Assembly: GCF_000299875.1 (NCBI RefSeq) | Contig: NZ_AMRK01000010.1 | Span: 81,031-145,030, forward strand | Source of the DNA: Celeribacter baekdonensis B30 | GTDB lineage: Bacteria > Pseudomonadota > Alphaproteobacteria > Rhodobacterales > Rhodobacteraceae | Direction: 5' to 3' | Length of the DNA stretch: 64,000 nucleotides | Shown here: positions 10,482 to 19,214 of the stretch, one piece after another | Layout: every line of letters starts with the position of its first letter | How positions within the stretch are numbered: position 1 is the stretch's first letter | Position numbers and translations under genes: made by a program | Notes under the pieces: generated by a model | Told to the model about the DNA's origin: nothing | Seen by the model: the letters and a program-made list of their open reading frames with translations, nothing else | The model's database searches: none

Positions 10482-11774
10482 TCAGAACGACATCTGCGTG
10501 TAGTCGGTCTCGTCCGGGTAGAGCGTTTCTTCGATCGTGGTGCGATACACCACATCGAGTTTGCCGTCCGTGACTTTGGAGATGTTCTGATGCCCGAAGG
10601 ACTGGTGCGTTTTGCCGTTGAACAGCTTGTCACCCTGCGGGAACTCGTTCGATTCTTCGAAGCCGGTGATGGATTCCATCGCCTCCAAGAAGTCGATCTT
10701 TTGATCCGGGCCTTTGTAGTCGGCCTTTTCCATCGCCGCCTTCATCGCAAACAAGGTCTCCCAGACGGAGAACATATGCGCGTAGGTCGCGATGTCTTTC
10801 GGATCGCCAAGCGAAGCGCCATTGGAATCCACGCCAACTTTTTCGCGGAAGAACTTGTCAAACTCGGATTGATTTGCCTGTGCATAGCGCGGCATGGCCT
10901 CCCAGAAGTAGGTGCCTTCGAGGTACTCAAGCTGTGGAATATTCATATCCACACCTTCGAGACTGTCGATAAAGCCAAAGATTTCCGGGCGGTTCCTGCC
11001 AAGATGCTCGCCCAGTTCTTTCACAAAGGTCAGAACAGCCGGGCCCACCATCACGTGATAGATCGCTTCGGTGTTGAACGGAATTTTTGGCATGTAGCGG
11101 GTAAAGGAGGTCTCGGTCGGCGGAATCGCGATCGATGCCACAACTTCACCACCCTGCGCTTCAATCGCGGCAGTCATGTTGTCGCGATGATCATAGCCAA
11201 AGTTGAAATCCGGGTAGATCAGGGTGATTTTCTTGCCCAGATTGTTGGAAATCTACGGTGCCATCGAGACGACTTGGCTTTTCACATCGGTGATCGAGGG
11301 CTGAAAACAATAGCGGCTGAAGGCGCCAGACGCGAGAGTGTGCGCCTCGGAGCAAAGGAAATACGGCATTTTCAATTCGCCCGCGCGCGGCGCCGTGGCA
11401 GCGACGACGTGGGAATAGAGGTGACCGAAAACTGCGTCGACTCTGTGTTCGGTTGCGAATTTCTCCATCACCTCCACGCCACGTTTCGGGTCGGTGCCAT
11501 CATCCTCAACGATCATTTCAACCGGCATACCGTTGATGCCGCCCTGCTCGTTGATCAATTGAAGGGCAGCGTTTGCTGTGCGTTCATACCAGCGCCCATA
11601 AGAGGCACCGATGCCAGTGCGGTGGAACGGGGCTCCGAGGCGAATAGCGTCGCCGGACTGTGCATGCGCGCGACCGATGAGGCCGGGCGCTGACAGTAAA
11701 AGCCCAGCCCCGGCAGCACCGCGCAGCAGCGAACGGCGGGAAAGGGAAGATTGGGAAACGATGTCCTTCTTCAT
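10482..11774 (-). pseudogene. HAAT-family substrate-binding protein gene interrupted by an in-frame TAG
   Basis: Read through, this is a roughly 430-codon periplasmic binding protein of the LivJ/HAAT type. It starts at ATG 11774 (AGGAGCG upstream) with an RR-containing export signal (SRRSLLRGAAGAGLLLSAPGLIGRAHAQ). The mature part follows the family: IRLGAPFHRTG, NAALQLINEQGGINGMPVEM, then KKITLIYPDFNFGYDHRDN. A TAG at 11253-11255 splits it in one unchanged frame between VVSMAP and ISNNLGKK. A Trp codon TGG mutated to TAG would explain it, since aromatic residues are common here in the family. Without suppression the protein stops at 173 residues. A sequencing error remains possible. Confidence 0.85.
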
Positions 11775-12005
11775 AGTGCGCTCCTGTTGGATATGTACAT
11801 CACTTGGCCAATTGAGACTGGCTGTGTTTTTGTTCGTATAACAACGATCTCTAAGCGAACTGATTCAGACAAGTAAAAATTACGGTTGCTTGTAAATAAA
11901 TTATTCAGTCGACTAATAATTGGGCGAAATTGCCCCATATGTGGCTACAATTCACCCAGGCTCCCGCTTGACGTCTGCTTCTGCGGCCTGCAAAGCCACT
12001 GGCGG

Positions 12006-12215
12006 TGCAGCAGCAACGAGAACACCAATGGTTTGCGCCGACAATGCTTCCGCACAGAAACGGAGCTCGATCAGCATCACACAGACGAATGGAATGCGGT
12101 TGCCCATGCCCTGAACACGCGACCACGCAAAACACGCGGCTGGCGAACACCAGCAGAAGTACTCGACCAACTGCTCAAACAGGATATGATCAATGGTGCT
12201 GCGACAACCGGTTGA
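12006..12215 (+). pseudogene. IS30-family transposase 3' remnant
   Basis: The frame encodes NENTNGLRRQCF, then an acidic stretch, then VAHALNTRPRKTRGWRTPAEVLDQLL. This is the last quarter of an IS30-type DDE transposase, including the ENTNG...LN-RPRK-GW-TPAE block. No upstream transposase body or intact ends are present. It lies directly upstream of the broken livJ-like gene and next to an IS3 scrap. Confidence 0.8.
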
Positions 12216-12224
12216 ATCTGCTTT

Positions 12225-12310
12225 GCCCGCTGTGATCGTTGAGGATGGCCAGGTCGCGTTTCATCCGGTCGTTGACAGCCCAACCGATGACGCGCCGGTG
12301 GATTCCATCG
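12225..12310 (-). pseudogene. IS3-family transposase internal scrap
   Basis: On the minus strand the fragment encodes [18 protein letters not shown]. This is the block before the second catalytic aspartate in IS3-family OrfB, and nearly identical to the block at 50065-50130. It is less than 100 bases long and has no flanking ends. Confidence 0.65.
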
Positions 12311-12392
12311 GCAGTCTCTCGGGACAATCGCCGTTCCGAAGCCACGGAACACACTGTGGCTTCGGAGGTTGTCATAGATTTGACGCGTCAGA

Positions 12393-12884
12393 TCAAGGAC
12401 GGACAGCCGTCACTTCAAGTTCGACAAGAAAGCCCGGATTCGCCAAAGCATCGACAACCAGAGCAGACCGCACAGGAAGGTTTGGCTGGTCTTCTGTGCC
12501 AAAAAACTGTGTATAGCCGTCCATAAAGCCGCTAAAATCCACCAGTTTGTCGTCCTCAGCCACAAGGAAAGCCTGCATCTTGATGACATCGCCCATGCTC
12601 ATATCCAGCGACTCCAAAGTGGCCTGAATGCGGTTCAGCACGGAGACGGTTTGCTCTTCCATTGTGCCATAGGCCGCGATTGTGCCCTTTTCCGCGTCTG
12701 CGTTCAACACACCCGGGACAGTGCCCGAGAGGTAAACCGTGGTCGCAGTCGCAGGAACTTCCACAGCCTGAAGGATCGGAAAGGTCGAGTTCGGCAGCGG
12801 GTGACGCACAGGCTCCTCTGCAAGAACAGGCACGGCCAAGCTGGACAGAACCAAAGCGGAGAGCAGAGATTTAATGGACAACAT
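12393..12884 (-). CDS. Periplasmic RidA-family imine/enamine deaminase-like protein
   Basis: A 163-residue RidA (YjgF/YER057c/UK114) protein with a clear signal peptide (MLSIKSLLSALVLSSLAVPVLA), which is unusual because most RidA proteins are cytoplasmic. The family arginine is in LPVRSALVV (about R139) and the acidic residue in FLVELEV (about 155). These are the residues that bind and hydrolyse reactive imines in RidA. It is the last gene of the minus-strand operon with a cytochrome c (62 bases upstream) and a Tat-exported flavin amine oxidase. The likely role is to hydrolyse the imine that the amine oxidase releases, giving carbonyl and ammonia in the periplasm. This role is an inference from context. 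Confidence 0.85.
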   Translation of the reverse strand: MLSIKSLLSALVLSSLAVPVLAEEPVRHPLPNSTFPILQAVEVPATATTVYLSGTVPGVLNADAEKGTIAAYGTMEEQTVSVLNRIQATLESLDMSMGDVIKMQAFLVAEDDKLVDFSGFMDGYTQFFGTEDQPNLPVRSALVVDALANPGFLVELEVTAVRP

Positions 12885-12945
12885 GTTATATTCCTTTTGA
12901 ATGTAGGGAGAGAGGACGCCGGGCGATCACCCGGCGCCAGAAGGT

Positions 12946-13350
12946 TCAGCGGCTCGCCGCAACCAGATCGCTTGTGGCGGGATCTTCGACGTAGCTATTG
13001 CCAAAGCTCGTGCGAATGTAGTTTACGACCTCGGCAATTTGTGCGTCATCAAGTTGGCCACCCAAGGCGGGCATGGCACGCAACCCGTTGAGCACGACGT
13101 GGGTGGGGTAGTCCGCGAATTCGAGGTTGTGATTTCCCGCCAAGGCCGGATACATCCCCGCCCCTTGCGCGCCTTTGCCGTCAGGCATGTGGCACGCTGC
13201 ACAGACCGCGCGGTAGATATCTTCACCTCCACGTTGATCCAACTTAGCCGGGTTCTCAAACCAGCCAGAAGTGTCAGGACGGACCTCGTCGGCCCAAAGC
13301 GGCACAGCAAAAACTGAGACGGCAAGGGCAGCCATAAATATATGCTTCAT
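12946..13350 (-). CDS. Periplasmic c-type cytochrome, single haem
   Basis: A 134-residue precursor. The signal peptide is MKHIFMAALAVSVFAVPLWA, the haem motif CAACH is at about residues 50-54 and a probable axial methionine is in LRAMPALGG (about 93). ATG 13350 with AGGAGA upstream is preferred over a longer frame that would bury the signal peptide. It sits 17 bases after the amine oxidase stop, so it is probably co-translated with it. Some bacterial flavin amine oxidases, such as nicotine oxidoreductase NicA2, pass electrons to a dedicated cytochrome c instead of O2. This gene order fits that arrangement. Confidence 0.9.
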   Translation of the reverse strand: MKHIFMAALAVSVFAVPLWADEVRPDTSGWFENPAKLDQRGGEDIYRAVCAACHMPDGKGAQGAGMYPALAGNHNLEFADYPTHVVLNGLRAMPALGGQLDDAQIAEVVNYIRTSFGNSYVEDPATSDLVAASR

Positions 13351-13367
13351 AGATGTCTCTCCTGTTC

Positions 13368-14954
13368 TCAGTTTTCGATGATTGTGGCGTGCAGGCGTTT
13401 GATGGCATCGAGAGCAGACAAAATCGCCCCTTCCTGCCACGCCGGGAGGTAGGAAATATGTTCGCCTGCCATCAATGTGCGTCCGTCCATTTTCGTCGCC
13501 TCCATGTAGTCGGCCTCGCGGTCATTCCACAGGCCGAAACAGCCGAGCGTCCATGGCACGCGGTGCCAACCAACGCCTACGCCGGTCTTGAACTCTTCGG
13601 TGTATTGCGGGTGGATCTGCGCCCCATATTCCAAGGCTTTGGCCACCCGTTCAGAAGGCGGCAAGGCGTTGAACTGATAAGAATACGCGCCCCAGCTATA
13701 GGCCGCCAAAAGCACAGCGGGGCCATCGCTGAAATATCCCGTAGACGGGTAAGAGATTTGCGAGATCGGCAAGTTGGTGTAGCTGATCCCACCATAGATG
13801 TGCTCGTCTTGCTCCCAAAACCGCCGCTTGAACTCCAAACCAACCTTGGTCGAAGAGGCGTAGGGCATGGTCGAAATGATATGAGACATCCGCGCAGAAA
13901 AATCATGATCAATCTGCCCCAAAACGGAGAAGGGAATGGTGCAGATACAGTAATCTGCACTTTCCACCACCGCGGCCCCTGCCCCATCTGACGGCACCCA
14001 TGTGACATCGACGCCGTCGTCGGTGTTGCGAATTTTCACAACCTTGGCGTTGTAGGTGATCAGGTCTTTGATCTGTTTTTCAAAGCCCTGCGCAATCATG
14101 TCCATGCCACCCTTAGGTTGGAACATGGTCGTCTGCATGTGCAGGTGCAGACCGCCCGTGAGGCTCTTCCACAAATCGGAATTGAGAATGGTGGACAAAT
14201 CATGCGGCTCGGACGGGATGGGTTCACCGTCGGCACCGCCGCCTTCTGCCTTGGACCAACCGCGATGGGACGACGAGTCCTCGCCTGTGACATAGGCCGC
14301 GTTTTCATCCAGGGCGCCATAGCGTTTCAAGGCCGAGACAAGGATTTTCGCATCTTCGGCGCTGACCAGCCCATCCAGTTTGCCCTGATCCGCAACCTTG
14401 GCCAAAAGTTCGCTGACACCGCCTCTGAAATCGGCGTCAATTTCTTTGAACCGCTGCGGTTTACCCTCAAAGGCTTCGGTGTTGTGGACATAGGCGTTGT
14501 AGTTGACCTGAATGAACGGCTCCAGCTCCACGCCAAACCGTTTCGCATAATCAAGCACCGCGAAGTGGTCGCTTGGGATGCGCCAAGGACCGGGATTGAG
14601 GTAGTTGCCGTCCTCAAACTCAACCTTTTGCTCAAATCCCCCAAGCTCCGTGTAAGTGTCGCCCCCACGCAGTGTCCAGCATCGCCCGCCAGCCTTTTCA
14701 CGGTATTCGAGAACCTTCACCTCATAGCCAGCATTCCGCAACTCGAACGCCGCAGTCATACCGGCAAGACCAGCCCCAAGGACCAAAATCCGTGTGCCTT
14801 TCGGCGCGCCTCTCAACTCCGGTCGACCTGCCCAATTGGAGGATTGAGCCAACCCCATTTCAGTCATAGCGCTATACATGACCGCGCTGCCTGCAACAGT
14901 GCCAATCATGCTTAGCAATGACCGGCGGGACATCCCTTGTGCATTAAAAGTCAT
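13368..14954 (-). CDS. Tat-exported flavin monoamine oxidase-family dehydrogenase
   Basis: A 528-residue flavin amine oxidase. The N-terminus MSRRSLLSMIGTVAGSAVMYSAM is a twin-arginine signal. The Rossmann motif VLGAGLAGMTAAFELRNAG (about 58-76) is followed by GGRCWTLRGGD, the MAO FAD-binding element. The C-terminal block LMAGEHISYLPAWQEGAILSALDAI closes the FAD site. A Tat signal implies folding with FAD before export to the periplasm. The next genes are a cytochrome c and an exported RidA, suggesting amine to imine oxidation with electrons going to the cytochrome, then imine hydrolysis. The closest functional analogy I know is the nicotine/pseudooxynicotine amine oxidases. The true substrate is unknown. 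Confidence 0.9.
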   Translation of the reverse strand: MTFNAQGMSRRSLLSMIGTVAGSAVMYSAMTEMGLAQSSNWAGRPELRGAPKGTRILVLGAGLAGMTAAFELRNAGYEVKVLEYREKAGGRCWTLRGGDTYTELGGFEQKVEFEDGNYLNPGPWRIPSDHFAVLDYAKRFGVELEPFIQVNYNAYVHNTEAFEGKPQRFKEIDADFRGGVSELLAKVADQGKLDGLVSAEDAKILVSALKRYGALDENAAYVTGEDSSSHRGWSKAEGGGADGEPIPSEPHDLSTILNSDLWKSLTGGLHLHMQTTMFQPKGGMDMIAQGFEKQIKDLITYNAKVVKIRNTDDGVDVTWVPSDGAGAAVVESADYCICTIPFSVLGQIDHDFSARMSHIISTMPYASSTKVGLEFKRRFWEQDEHIYGGISYTNLPISQISYPSTGYFSDGPAVLLAAYSWGAYSYQFNALPPSERVAKALEYGAQIHPQYTEEFKTGVGVGWHRVPWTLGCFGLWNDREADYMEATKMDGRTLMAGEHISYLPAWQEGAILSALDAIKRLHATIIEN

Positions 14955-15384
14955 TGAAAATCCTATGTTTTATTGCCTTTCATGCCGACCCAAATGATCA
15001 ACATGCAGTACTGTACTTTAGCCATTCTGCAGCGCGTCCATGCAAGTCCGACGCAATCAAAATGAGAAAAGCAAAAATGCAAGGGAGGGATGACGAACAG
15101 AAAGTAATCACAGGTGCTAAAAATGGCATCGAAGTGCAAAATCAGTTCCGCTCGAAGCGGGCGTAGTGTCAGTGCTTTCGTCGATCGGCAGGACCACGTT
15201 GCGCGGTCGAGTGTGATATATTGTGAGAGCCGGGATTTGTCTTTTTGCACACAGCGCTGGGGCGCGCCGTGTCCTACAATGGACACTGCGGGCGGCACGG
15301 CGGCAGCTTTTCATCAGGGGCGCAGTGAAGATAAGCCATAGCGGCCAGTCTCACTGTGAGGCGATCACCGGGGTGATCCAACCC
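14955..15384. other. Gene-free spacer upstream of the amine oxidase operon
   Basis: This 430-base spacer separates the amine oxidase start from the 3' end of the ABC transporter ATPase gene on the same strand. I see no convincing gene. It contains the partial palindrome listed separately and presumably the amine oxidase promoter. Confidence 0.6.
15004..15015. promoter_or_regulatory. Candidate operator, CAGTACTG palindrome copy 1
   Basis: TGCAGTACTGTA has the palindromic core CAGTACTG and lies 50 bases upstream of the amine oxidase start. The same core inside a longer perfect palindrome occurs at 19142-19157, between two divergent genes of the same island. The shared core suggests one repressor. 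The TetR-family protein encoded at 20258 is the nearest candidate. Confidence 0.5.
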
Positions 15385-16191
15385 TCAAAGCACGCGCGAC
15401 AAAAATTCCCGTGTCCGAGGCGATTGCGGGTCGTTGATCATCTCTCGCGGATTGCCGCGTTCGACAATTTGGCCTTGGTCCATGAACACAAGCTGATCCC
15501 CGATTTCACGGGCAAAAGCGATTTCGTGGGTCACGACAACCATCGTCATCCCGCTCTCGGCGAGGTCGCGCATCGCGCCAAGAACCTCCCCCACGAGTTC
15601 AGGATCGAGCGCCGATGTCGGCTCATCGAACAGCAGGACTTTCGGTTTCATCGCCAGAGCGCGGGCAATGGCGACACGTTGCTGTTGACCGCCAGACAGT
15701 TGGCGCGGATAGGCGGCCTCTTTGTCGGACAGACCGACACGGGCCAGCAGGGCGGCGGCTTCTTCCTTCGCCTGTTCCACATGCGTGCCCCGCACCTGAA
15801 CCGGGGCTTGGATCAGATTTTCCATCACCGTCATATGTGAGAACAGATTGAACGATTGGAAAAGCATGCCAATTTCCGCACGGCGACGGCACAATTGGTT
15901 TTCCCTCAATTCGTAGAGCTTATCCCCCACCAAATCGTAGCCGACGAAATCCCCATCAACGAGAATAATACCACCCGTGAGCTTTTCGAGGTGGTTCATA
16001 CAGCGCAGGAAGGTGCTTTTTCCTGACCCGGACGGGCCGATGATACAGGCGACCGACCCCTTTGGCACATCAAGATCGACGCCTTTAAGAACCTCTAATG
16101 CACCGAATGTCTTGCGGACATTGCGCGCAAAGATCATCGACTCAGCGGGCACACCAAACCGATCTGCGTTCATCTTGCGCGCTTCAGACAT
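15385..16191 (-). CDS. Polar amino-acid ABC transporter ATP-binding protein (GlnQ/HisP type)
   Basis: About 268 residues from ATG 16191. This start overlaps the permease 3' end by 8 bases and avoids an implausible 47-residue extension. Walker [10 protein letters not shown] is at about 52-60, with Q-loop [19 protein letters not shown], signature [15 protein letters not shown], Walker [15 protein letters not shown] and the H-switch [10 protein letters not shown]. The FNLFSHMTV segment is typical of PAAT-family ATPases for polar amino acids and opines. It is the last gene of the minus-strand set that starts with the dioxygenase at 19117. Confidence 0.92.
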   Translation of the reverse strand: MSEARKMNADRFGVPAESMIFARNVRKTFGALEVLKGVDLDVPKGSVACIIGPSGSGKSTFLRCMNHLEKLTGGIILVDGDFVGYDLVGDKLYELRENQLCRRRAEIGMLFQSFNLFSHMTVMENLIQAPVQVRGTHVEQAKEEAAALLARVGLSDKEAAYPRQLSGGQQQRVAIARALAMKPKVLLFDEPTSALDPELVGEVLGAMRDLAESGMTMVVVTHEIAFAREIGDQLVFMDQGQIVERGNPREMINDPQSPRTREFLSRVL

Positions 16192-17155
16192 TGTCGCGTT
16201 CCTTTTTCCGCCCCAAGAAGAGACCGCGCGACACAATAGACAGCAGAGCCTCCGGCTCGTGACCACTGTCGCTACGACCAAAATATCGTTCGATGTAAAA
16301 CTGGCCGACGGACATAATGCTGACCACAGCAAGATACCAAACAGCTACGACAATCAGCAGCGGGATGGTTTCAAAAGTTCGCGCATAAATGCTTTGAGCC
16401 GAATAGAACAGATCATCGACGGCAATGAAGGTCACGAGGGATGTCATTTTCAATAGGTTGATCGCCTCATTTCCGGTCGGCGGAACGACAAACCGCATCG
16501 CTTGCGGCAGAATGATTTGTCTTAGAATTTTGCGATATGGCATGCCGAGCGCTCGGGCGGCCTCCGCTTGACCAGACGGCACGGATTTGATGCCTGCCCG
16601 GATGATCTCGGCCATATAGCCCGCCTCACAGAGGGCGAGCGCCACCACCGCCGAGAAAAACGGCGTCATGAAATCATTGGTGCGCACAGAGAAGACCTCG
16701 CCAAAAACCGGCAAGTTCAGAGACACTTCACGGACCAAAAGAGACAGGTTGAACCAAAAGATCAATTGGATGAGCGACGGAACCCCGCGAAAAAACCAGA
16801 CATAAACACCGGCGAAGGTTCGTAGAATTGGGCTTGGCGACACGCGCATGATTGCAACCGCGGTGCCAATCAGCGTGGCGGCCGACATGATCAAAACGGT
16901 GAGCAACAACGTGTTGCCGAGGCCACGCAGGATCGACGGATGGAACATGTAGCCCCAGGCTGTGCCCCAAGCGAAAGCCGGGTTGCTGGCGAAGGCTTTG
17001 AGGATCAGCGCCGCAAGGACCAACACCACCACAGTGCCGATCCAGATCGCGTAATTGCGCCTTGGAACCACGGTCAGTGCGTCCACCCCATGGATTTGGG
17101 TCTTTTGTCCCTGTGCGTCTGGCTGAGCCGGTCTGGTCACCACCTGTGCCCTCAT
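16184..17155 (-). CDS. Polar amino-acid ABC transporter permease
   Basis: A 323-residue inner-membrane permease. After a hydrophilic N-terminus of about 35 residues come hydrophobic segments and the HisM/GlnP family domain with [18 protein letters not shown]. The EAA coupling loop reads [33 protein letters not shown]. It overlaps the ATPase gene and follows the binding protein by 47 bases. A single permease gene suggests a homodimeric channel. Confidence 0.92.
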   Translation of the reverse strand: MRAQVVTRPAQPDAQGQKTQIHGVDALTVVPRRNYAIWIGTVVVLVLAALILKAFASNPAFAWGTAWGYMFHPSILRGLGNTLLLTVLIMSAATLIGTAVAIMRVSPSPILRTFAGVYVWFFRGVPSLIQLIFWFNLSLLVREVSLNLPVFGEVFSVRTNDFMTPFFSAVVALALCEAGYMAEIIRAGIKSVPSGQAEAARALGMPYRKILRQIILPQAMRFVVPPTGNEAINLLKMTSLVTFIAVDDLFYSAQSIYARTFETIPLLIVVAVWYLAVVSIMSVGQFYIERYFGRSDSGHEPEALLSIVSRGLFLGRKKERDNV

Positions 17156-17202
17156 TTGGTAGATATGTGGACACCCGACCAGACGGGCCGGGTGTTATGG
17201 CC

Positions 17203-18054
17203 TTATTCCGCGCGCAAATCGTCCATGCTGTCGACGCGATACGGCGCGTCAATGGCGTAGGCTCCCATGCCATAGGACTCAAGGATGCCTTGATACGTGC
17301 CGTTTTCGAACAGGGTTTCAAGCGCACTGACCATCATCTCGGCTGTTGCGCTATCGCCTTTGCTCACCGCCAAGCCAAGCGGTGAAACGTTATAGAGCGT
17401 GGGCAAGACGACAAGTTGTCCCTTGCTGGTCACTTCGAAATAGCTCGACGCGGTTGCGTCATCCATCCGGGCGTCCACCCGGTCGGACATGACCGCCTGA
17501 ACAATATCGGTTGAAGAATTGAACACGGATTTGTCGATCGGTTCCAGATCGTTGTCCGCACAGGTCACATTCAATTCGTCCACAAGGAAATCAGAGGCAC
17601 TGCCAGCCGACACGCCAACGCGTTTGCCGCACAAAGGATGATCCCCGGAGAACGTGTCCACCAGACTCGGCAGCGTTGACGCGGCAACACCTGCCTTCAG
17701 GAACATCACAAATTCAACCTGTTTGAGGCGATCCGGTGTCGCCGAGAAGGTTTCCCACGCGATGTCAAACCGGCCTGCGGCGAGACCGGGGATCATCGAG
17801 GGAAACGGCGTGCGCTGAATGTCAAGTTCTGCACCGACCAAGTCCGCAACCTCTTCTGCAAGCTCAATGATGATCCCGGTCTGTTCACCGGTCTCATCGA
17901 GGTATTCGAAAGGCGCGAAATCAAGCGTGTTGGCCACCGACAGCAATCCACTTTCACGAACGGAATCACTGGGGGTCACCGTCTGAGAAAAGCTCGGCGT
18001 GGCCGCAAGGGCGAGGGCCACAAAGGCGGCCGCCGTGAGTGTTGTATCGTTCAT
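17203..18054 (-). CDS. Polar amino-acid-type ABC substrate-binding protein
   Basis: About 283 residues of solute-binding protein family 3. ATG 18054 is chosen because GGAGAAAGAG lies just upstream and the signal peptide MNDTTLTAAAFVALALAATPSFSQ follows. The mature protein shows LLSVANTLDFAPFEYLDETGEQTGIIIELAEEVADLVG, then KRVGVSAGSASDFLVDEL, the usual two-lobe landmarks. It lies 67 bases after the dioxygenase gene. It should capture an amino acid or related amine in the periplasm, possibly the substrate or a product of the nearby exported amine oxidase. Confidence 0.9.
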   Translation of the reverse strand: MNDTTLTAAAFVALALAATPSFSQTVTPSDSVRESGLLSVANTLDFAPFEYLDETGEQTGIIIELAEEVADLVGAELDIQRTPFPSMIPGLAAGRFDIAWETFSATPDRLKQVEFVMFLKAGVAASTLPSLVDTFSGDHPLCGKRVGVSAGSASDFLVDELNVTCADNDLEPIDKSVFNSSTDIVQAVMSDRVDARMDDATASSYFEVTSKGQLVVLPTLYNVSPLGLAVSKGDSATAEMMVSALETLFENGTYQGILESYGMGAYAIDAPYRVDSMDDLRAE

Positions 18055-18121
18055 CTCTTTCTCCATGTTGTGCGTGATGGAGGCGGCCAATTGGGCCGCT
18101 CCGGCGGGGGCGGCTGTTGGT

Positions 18122-19117
18122 TCAGCTCGCTTTTTTTCTATAATGGTAATTTTTGTCGATCCGTTCCATCAGGTAGTCGCCATAGCGCACGGGACCTGAC
18201 TTTGGCGTTTCTCCGGTCGGGACGCAGGCCTCAATCGTTTCGATCATCGCGTCCATCGACGGGTCAAAGAAGAAGGGTTGCGAATAGCGCTCCCGGCCTG
18301 AGTAATTCACCACTCTGTGCGGCGTCGAGACAAACCGATGGTTCGACCAACGCGCAAGAATGTCTCCGACGTTCATCACGAAAGCATTCGGGATCGGCGG
18401 GGCCGCGATCCACTCATCGTCTTTATTCTTGACCTCAAGCCCGCCGACATCGTCCTGCGCCAGAAGCGTGATAAAGCCATAATCCGTGTGCGGGGCCGAG
18501 CCGAACAGCCCCTCTTCTTTGGGCTGTGTCGGATAATGCAGCAACCGCAGAAAAATTGTCGGGTCTTCGAAATGAGCATCAAGACTGTCCTCAGGCAGCC
18601 CAAGCGACAGGGCAATGGCCCCCACCATCTTGCGGGCCAGCGTGCTCATGCCGTCGACATAGTGCTCAATGGTCGGGCGAAAGTTTGGTAGCAGGTCCTC
18701 TGTCGGCCATTGATTTGGCCCCTGCAAAGGCTCCCCCGCAAGACAACGCGGGTCGGTCTCATCGACTTCGTGCATGAAAAAGAGGGACTCGCTTTGATTG
18801 GGCTTGCTGACGGCTTCCACCGATGAGGTCACGATGGTTGACCCGGCAAAGGGCAAATATCCCCGAAAGTTCTTGTCAATTTTGACGTCAAGTTTCTGCT
18901 CTTCAGGCAAAGCAAAAAAGGCCTTGCTTGCCTCGCGCACCGCTTCGACGCTTTGTGCCGCGACCTGATGCCCGACCACATAGAGAAAGCCGATATTCTC
19001 AAGATAATCGCACAACTGCGCTGCGGTTGCGGCAATTTTTTCGCGGTCCGTCCCGTAAAGCGGCGCAACGTCCAGCACCGGAATTTCGGAAAAATCCCCA
19101 CGATCATTGGTGTTCAT
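18122..19117 (-). CDS. Isopenicillin N synthase-like 2-oxoglutarate/Fe(II) dioxygenase
   Basis: A 331-residue double-stranded beta-helix oxygenase. The iron triad is visible as H210 and D212 in APHTDYGF and H267 in STPHRVVN. The RxS 2-oxoglutarate motif is R277-Y-S279 in RERYSQPFFF. The N-terminal IPVLDVAPL is the DIOX_N domain. Such enzymes hydroxylate or oxidatively cleave small molecules. It heads the minus-strand set that continues into the amino-acid ABC transporter, and it is divergent from the nucleoside hydrolase gene with a 16-bp palindrome between. The substrate cannot be assigned. It is unlikely to make penicillin, because this clade is broad. Confidence 0.88.
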   Translation of the reverse strand: MNTNDRGDFSEIPVLDVAPLYGTDREKIAATAAQLCDYLENIGFLYVVGHQVAAQSVEAVREASKAFFALPEEQKLDVKIDKNFRGYLPFAGSTIVTSSVEAVSKPNQSESLFFMHEVDETDPRCLAGEPLQGPNQWPTEDLLPNFRPTIEHYVDGMSTLARKMVGAIALSLGLPEDSLDAHFEDPTIFLRLLHYPTQPKEEGLFGSAPHTDYGFITLLAQDDVGGLEVKNKDDEWIAAPPIPNAFVMNVGDILARWSNHRFVSTPHRVVNYSGRERYSQPFFFDPSMDAMIETIEACVPTGETPKSGPVRYGDYLMERIDKNYHYRKKAS

Positions 19118-19141
19118 TTTCGAGCCCCCACTTGAACATAC

Positions 19142-19157
19142 AATACAGTACTGTATT
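19142..19157. promoter_or_regulatory. Candidate operator, perfect 16-bp palindrome AATACAGTACTGTATT
   Basis: A perfect palindrome in the 97-base divergent spacer between the dioxygenase (start 19117) and nucleoside hydrolase (start 19215) genes. Its core is shared with the site at 15004-15015. Its position could let one dimeric regulator control both directions. Confidence 0.6.
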
Positions 19158-19214
19158 TCTACATATCAAAGCGCAGTCGGCAATAGATAATCAGAAAAAA
19201 GGACTCATCGGATC

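Noticed and set aside
11253..11255. Programmed recoding (pyrrolysine at TAG)
   Set aside because: No recoding element is visible, the residue position suggests a lost Trp, and nothing in the window suggests pyrrolysine machinery. The same reasoning excludes selenocysteine at the exbB TGA.
10476..11693. A 405-codon plus-strand frame across the broken binding-protein gene
   Set aside because: It is antisense to a frame with strong HAAT similarity and shows no family pattern of its own.
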